Positions 14,803-17,737 of a DNA stretch of 17,737 bases are shown piece by piece. Below the pieces are notes generated by a model, which saw only the letters and a program-made list of their open reading frames with translations, made no database searches and was not told the origin of the DNA. Position numbers and translations under genes: made by a program. Source of the DNA: DATKWD01 sp035529695 (GTDB lineage Bacteria; Actinomycetota; Acidimicrobiia; Acidimicrobiales; Salinilacustritrichaceae); the NCBI GenBank assembly GCA_035529695.1, contig DATKWD010000090.1:1-17737 (forward strand), in the 5' to 3' direction. Numbering within the stretch: position 1 is the first letter of the stretch; each line of letters begins with the position of its first letter.

Positions 14803-15735
14803 TCAGTCCCTCAGGGCACCGAGCGACAGGCCCCCAGGTCCGTAAGCGGCATGCGGATCGGCCCGGACGGCTTCGTCGAGTGCGTGCGCATCGTCGCCGA
14901 CCAGGATCCGCCACTCGCCGGCCTTGACGGCATCGAGGATGATGGTGGCCGCCTGCGCTGCGGTCAGTGGCGCGGCATCGCGGAACATGTCGCCCATGCG
15001 GTTCGCCAGCGCCACGAGGTCCTCGTCGCTCATGGTGTCGGCAGGCATGCCGCGTCGGATCATGTTCTGGCGGACGGCGTCCGCGTCGGTGACACCGCCG
15101 AACATCTTGCGGCTGTTGTTCACGATCTCGGTCCCGATGTGACCCGGCATCACCAGTGCGGCCGAGACGTGGGGTGCGTTCATGCGAAAGTCCTCCATCA
15201 GTGCCTCGGTGAACCCCTTCACCGCGAACTTCGCCGAGCTGTAGGCGGTGTGAGGGATCCCCGGACCCAGCGCGGCCCAGAACCCGTTGACGCTGGAGGT
15301 GTTGATGATGACCCCTTCGTCGGCTGCAACCAGCAGCGGGACGAAGACGCGGGCCACCGAGTAGACGCCTCCCCAGCAGATGTCGAACGTTCGCTCCCAC
15401 TCGGCCCGGTCGCCGGCGACGAAGCTGCCACCGCCCCCGACACCGGCGTTGTTGAAGAGCACGTTGATGTGATCGAGGTCGTGTTGGAGGAGGACCTCGT
15501 CGCGGAAGACCTCGACGGCGGCTTCGTCGGCGACGTCGCAGATGTGATCGGTGATGCGGATGTCCGACGAGGGCGCCTTGGTGTGGGCCAGGCTCCGGGT
15601 CTCCGCCATTGCGTCGAGGTTGATGTCACACATCGCCACGTTGCAGCCCTGCTCGACCAGCTGCACGACGAGTTCACGGCCCATTCCGTGCCCGCCGCCG
15701 GTGACAACGGCCGTTCTGCCTTCGAATGAGTGCAC
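14803..15735 (-). CDS. Short-chain dehydrogenase/reductase with altered catalytic tetrad
   Basis: From the GTG at 15735 the protein has 310 residues. TGGGHGMG at 12-19 binds NAD(P), with Asp37 suggesting NAD preference. NNAG lies at 95-98, Ser147/Ser148 in NTSSV, and Tyr165-x3-Lys169 in YSSAK. The position of the catalytic-tetrad Asn (normally FDVNLWG) reads FDICWGG, with Cys120 replacing Asn. A 50-residue C-terminal extension with EWRILVGDDAHALDEAVRADP is typical of a subgroup of actinobacterial SDRs. AGGGGG, 4 bases before the GTG, supports the start. It is the first gene of the leftward operon and is divergent from the TetR gene, which suggests it is the main regulated target. The substrate is not known. 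Confidence 0.9.
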   Translation of the reverse strand: MHSFEGRTAVVTGGGHGMGRELVVQLVEQGCNVAMCDINLDAMAETRSLAHTKAPSSDIRITDHICDVADEAAVEVFRDEVLLQHDLDHINVLFNNAGVGGGGSFVAGDRAEWERTFDICWGGVYSVARVFVPLLVAADEGVIINTSSVNGFWAALGPGIPHTAYSSAKFAVKGFTEALMEDFRMNAPHVSAALVMPGHIGTEIVNNSRKMFGGVTDADAVRQNMIRRGMPADTMSDEDLVALANRMGDMFRDAAPLTAAQAATIILDAVKAGEWRILVGDDAHALDEAVRADPHAAYGPGGLSLGALRD

Positions 15736-15792
15736 GGGTCCCCCTGCTGATTGGTTCGGTCACGACAAGGTAACTGCCACTACCCTCACCGT
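15736..15792. promoter_or_regulatory. 57-bp divergent promoter region between SDR operon and TetR gene
   Basis: This short region must hold both promoters and probably the TetR operator. It contains GGTA-N8-TACC (15770-15785), a weak dyad. TACCCT (15781-15786) could be a -10 box 7 bases before the TetR GTG, which would give a leaderless transcript. No convincing -35 was found, so these are suggestions only. Confidence 0.4.
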
Positions 15793-16398
15793 GTGGTGGC
15801 TGTCGTCGACTCGGACCCCGTGGACGGCCGACATGCACGTCGAGAGCGGAACCGAATCGCTGTCCTCGATGCGGTCATCGAGCTGTTCGCGACCAACACC
15901 CTGATCCCGAGCGTCGACGAGGTGGCCAAGCGGTCGGGTCTGTCGCTGCGCTCGGTGTACCGCTACTACGAAGACCTCGGAGCGCTGCTCCACGCAGCGA
16001 TCGAGCGGAGCATGGAGAAGGCGGCTCCGCTGCTCCGGATCGACGGCATCGGGACCGGCCCGCTCGACCAGCGCATCGGCGCGTTCGTCGACGCTCGGCT
16101 GCGACTCCACGAACGGACGGCTTCATCGTTCAGGGCGACGATCCACCATTCGTCTCACAACAAGCCGATGGCCGATGCACTGGTGACGGCGCGCCGCGCA
16201 CTGCGGGCGCAACTCGAGCGCCAGTTCGAGCCCGAACTGAGTCGGCTCGACCCGGTGCCCCGGATGCGCCTCGTTCGGGCGGCCGACGTGCTGACGCGTT
16301 TCGAGGCGATCGAGGCGCTCCGGATCGGCGACTCTCTGTCCAAGGCCGAGACCAAGGCCGTCCTCGCGGTCGGCATGCACGCCCTGCTGGCGTCCTGA
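15793..16398 (+). CDS. TetR family transcriptional regulator
   Basis: From the GTG at 15793 (the next codon, at 15796, is also GTG) the protein has 201 residues. RRERNRIAVLDAVIELF is the first helix. SVDEVAKRSGLSLRSVYRYY, at about 40-60, is the helix-turn-helix, ending in the TetR-typical YxYY/F followed by EDLGALL. The C-terminal part (about 70-200) is helical and would form the ligand and dimer domain. The longer frame from a TTG at 15751 would occupy the intergenic region and is unlikely. The gene is divergent from the SDR-lipoprotein-PhyH-LLM operon with 57 bp between starts. The usual arrangement for this family is local repression released by a ligand, so control of that operon is inferred. 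Confidence 0.92.
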   Translation: MVAVVDSDPVDGRHARRERNRIAVLDAVIELFATNTLIPSVDEVAKRSGLSLRSVYRYYEDLGALLHAAIERSMEKAAPLLRIDGIGTGPLDQRIGAFVDARLRLHERTASSFRATIHHSSHNKPMADALVTARRALRAQLERQFEPELSRLDPVPRMRLVRAADVLTRFEAIEALRIGDSLSKAETKAVLAVGMHALLAS

Positions 16399-16596
16399 GG
16401 CCCCCTCAGCTGACGGAGTGCCGGATGTGTGTGGTGGCCCCGGCCCGATGGTCGCCGTGGTCGGGCGGTGTTGTGGACATGCGGTGGTGCGTCACCGTCG
16501 CCAACACGACGAGACAGGCGTCCTCGACGAGGATCCACGAACGGACCTCGCGCGAGTCCTGGGAGATCTCGGTCGTCGGAGGTCTTGGTGCGCTCG
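16399..16596. other. Intergenic region between convergent TetR and receiver-like genes
   Basis: These 198 bases hold no gene I can support. Two overlapping frames with mostly G/C third positions cross it. On the minus strand, a frame ending at 16406 begins in the last codons of the receiver-like gene but has only a CTG (overlapping that gene's TGA) or short internal GTG codons as starts. On the plus strand, a frame from 16425 continues into the receiver-like gene in antisense. Neither resembles a family I know. No clear terminator hairpin with a T-run was seen. Confidence 0.4.
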
Positions 16597-17100
16597 TCAG
16601 CCCGAGTGCTTGCGCCGATCGGGCCGGCCTCGCTTCTCGTAGCCGACCGCAGACCAGTCCTGTCGATCCCTTCGGTCCCTGCCGGAACGTCGATCGACGA
16701 CGCCGGCCGCGATCTCCTCGCGGATCCAGCCGTGGACGTCAGCCCCTTCGGCCAGCAGCCGTTGGAGATTCGTGATGCTGCTGACGGCGAGCCCGCCGAT
16801 CGCGGTCGGGTCAGCCGGTGTCCAGTCCTCGGCGACGACGAGCAGGATCAACGAGTCGGGCGACGCCGCCCGCAGGTTCGGGAGGGCCTCCCACCCCTGC
16901 TCGCCGGTCAGGACGTGCTCGATCACCAGGACATCGGGTCGGAGGTGTTCGGCGAGTCGCTCACCGTTGACGGCGGTGTCGGAGAGGCCGGTGACGTCGT
17001 AGCCGGCGTCGATGATGAGCGGCGTGAACAGATCGGGCTTGCTCGTGATGATGACGGCGGTGCGGATCGATTCGCGCTCCCCCCCGTTTCCTCCCGACAT
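16597..17100 (-). CDS. Pseudo-receiver (CheY-like) protein with arginine-rich tail
   Basis: From the ATG at 17100 the protein has 167 residues. Residues 13-125 follow the alternating strand/helix pattern of a response-regulator receiver domain: AVIITSKPDLFTPLIIDAGYDV, then PDVLVIEHVLTGEQGWEAL, then LILLVVAED. The key residues are replaced. The acidic pair after the first strand is Thr-Ser, the phospho-acceptor Asp is Glu61 (VIEH), and the Thr/Ser and Lys positions are not evident. Phosphorylation in the classical way is therefore unlikely. The C-terminal 35 residues are highly basic (DRRSGRDRRDR and RGRPDRRKHSG) and could bind nucleic acid or a partner. The ATG is preferred over an upstream TTG at 17130. 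The gene is divergent from the sulfatase with 101 bp between starts, and no histidine kinase is nearby. The function is unknown. Confidence 0.75.
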   Translation of the reverse strand: MSGGNGGERESIRTAVIITSKPDLFTPLIIDAGYDVTGLSDTAVNGERLAEHLRPDVLVIEHVLTGEQGWEALPNLRAASPDSLILLVVAEDWTPADPTAIGGLAVSSITNLQRLLAEGADVHGWIREEIAAGVVDRRSGRDRRDRQDWSAVGYEKRGRPDRRKHSG

Positions 17101-17201
17101 GGGCCGGAAGCTACCGCACGGAGTAGGCAAACACCTACGTTGCGTGTTGAGAGGGGTCGCATTCGGCGCTCGAGGTCTGGCCGAATGGCAGGATCGGGGC
17201 G

Positions 17202-17737
17202 ATGACCCGGCCCAACCTGTTGCTGTTCATGCCAGATCAGTTGCGGGCTGATGCAGTGGGGACCTTCGGCAGCACCATGGCGCAGACGCCGCACATCGAC
17301 GCGCTGGCCGCGGCCGGCACTCGCTTCGACCAGGCGTTCGTCCAGCACACCGTGTGTTCGCAGAGTCGGATCTCGATGTTCACCGGGTGGTACCCGCACG
17401 TCAACGGGCACCGCACGCTCACCCATCTGCTGCGGCCGCACGAGCCCAACGTCTTCAAGCAGCTCCGCGACAGCGGCTACCACGTCGCCCTGGCCGGCGC
17501 GCGGGGCGACATGCTCGGCCCGGGGGTCACCGCAGCCTCGTCGGACCGATTCGGGTTCACCCGCCCCCCTGATCTCGGCGACGTCGGCCGGTGGCACACC
17601 ACCCCCTACGACGAAGACTCGAAGTGGTACTACGCCTTCTACGGCGGCCCGGTCGACGACGACCTGTTCGAGATGGATGCCGCCACCGTGGCGACCGCGA
17701 TCGACTGGCTGGCCGACGGGCTCCCCGAGCCGTGGTG
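17202..17737 (+). CDS. Sulfatase family protein (partial, runs off right edge)
   Basis: The ATG at 17202 starts a frame that is open to the end of the window (178 codons visible of a family usually 450-600 residues long). RPNLLLFMPDQLRADAVG (3-20) is the N-terminal metal-site strand, with Asp12 and Gln13. QTPHIDALAAAGTRFDQAF (28-46) is typical of the family. The active-site signature reads CSQSRISMFTG (52-62): Cys52, Arg56 and the following Thr-Gly are present, so Cys52 can be the formylglycine precursor, but the usual Pro of CxPxR is Gln54. The family hydrolyses sulfate esters; some relatives are phosphonate or phosphate monoester hydrolases. No signal peptide is present, which suggests cytoplasmic action. 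GGATCGGGG before the ATG could serve as the ribosome binding site. Confidence 0.9.
   Translation, partial: MTRPNLLLFMPDQLRADAVGTFGSTMAQTPHIDALAAAGTRFDQAFVQHTVCSQSRISMFTGWYPHVNGHRTLTHLLRPHEPNVFKQLRDSGYHVALAGARGDMLGPGVTAASSDRFGFTRPPDLGDVGRWHTTPYDEDSKWYYAFYGGPVDDDLFEMDAATVATAIDWLADGLPEPW

Overview
The window looks like chromosomal DNA from a high-GC actinobacterium. Codon third positions are dominated by G or C, GTG starts are frequent, and the gene content is typical of metabolically versatile lineages: several short-chain dehydrogenases, an acyl-CoA dehydrogenase with a TesB-like thioesterase, a luciferase-like (possibly F420-dependent) monooxygenase, a nitronate monooxygenase and a sulfatase. 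The mix and the style of the proteins recall Acidimicrobiia (Ilumatobacter-like), but no rRNA or other marker gene is present, so that placement is an inference. I see no tRNA, rRNA, CRISPR array, transposase or phage gene. No stretch over 300 bases lacks a gene.

Layout. Bases 1-2181 hold a leftward fatty-acyl-CoA operon: acyl-CoA dehydrogenase, then an acyl-CoA thioesterase joined to it by a one-base stop/start overlap, then the first codons of a third gene that leaves the window. A strong 22-bp imperfect inverted repeat (2194-2245) separates this operon from a truncated nucleoside hydrolase remnant (2259-2501). Two rightward genes follow: a YchJ-type SEC-C protein and an AttH/CrtC-like lipocalin-fold protein. 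They converge on a leftward pair, an APH-type phosphotransferase with an altered metal-binding residue followed by an NTF2/SnoaL-like protein. A rightward SDR (5759-6508) converges on a leftward pair made of an FAD-dependent oxidoreductase and a GNAT acetyltransferase. The oxidoreductase is preceded by a second palindromic element (8573-8621).

The right half holds a rightward nitronate monooxygenase/epimerase pair (8775-10858) with an ATGA overlap. It converges, sharing a CTAG stop tetranucleotide, on a tight leftward operon (15735 to 10855): SDR, secreted alpha/beta-hydrolase lipoprotein, phytanoyl-CoA dioxygenase-like oxygenase, and luciferase-like monooxygenase. A divergent TetR regulator (15793-16398) sits 57 bp from the SDR start. 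This block reads as a regulated catabolic module: a surface esterase or lipase releases a substrate that cytoplasmic oxidoreductases and oxygenases then oxidise. The substrate cannot be read from the sequence. The window ends with a leftward pseudo-receiver protein and a divergent sulfatase that runs off the right edge.

The items most worth following up are the TetR-linked operon, the pseudo-receiver with a basic arginine-rich tail, the phosphotransferase whose metal-binding Asp is Ser, the two palindromic elements, and the SDR with Cys at the catalytic Asn position. I did not find a clear defence, secretion or biosynthetic system of an undescribed type.
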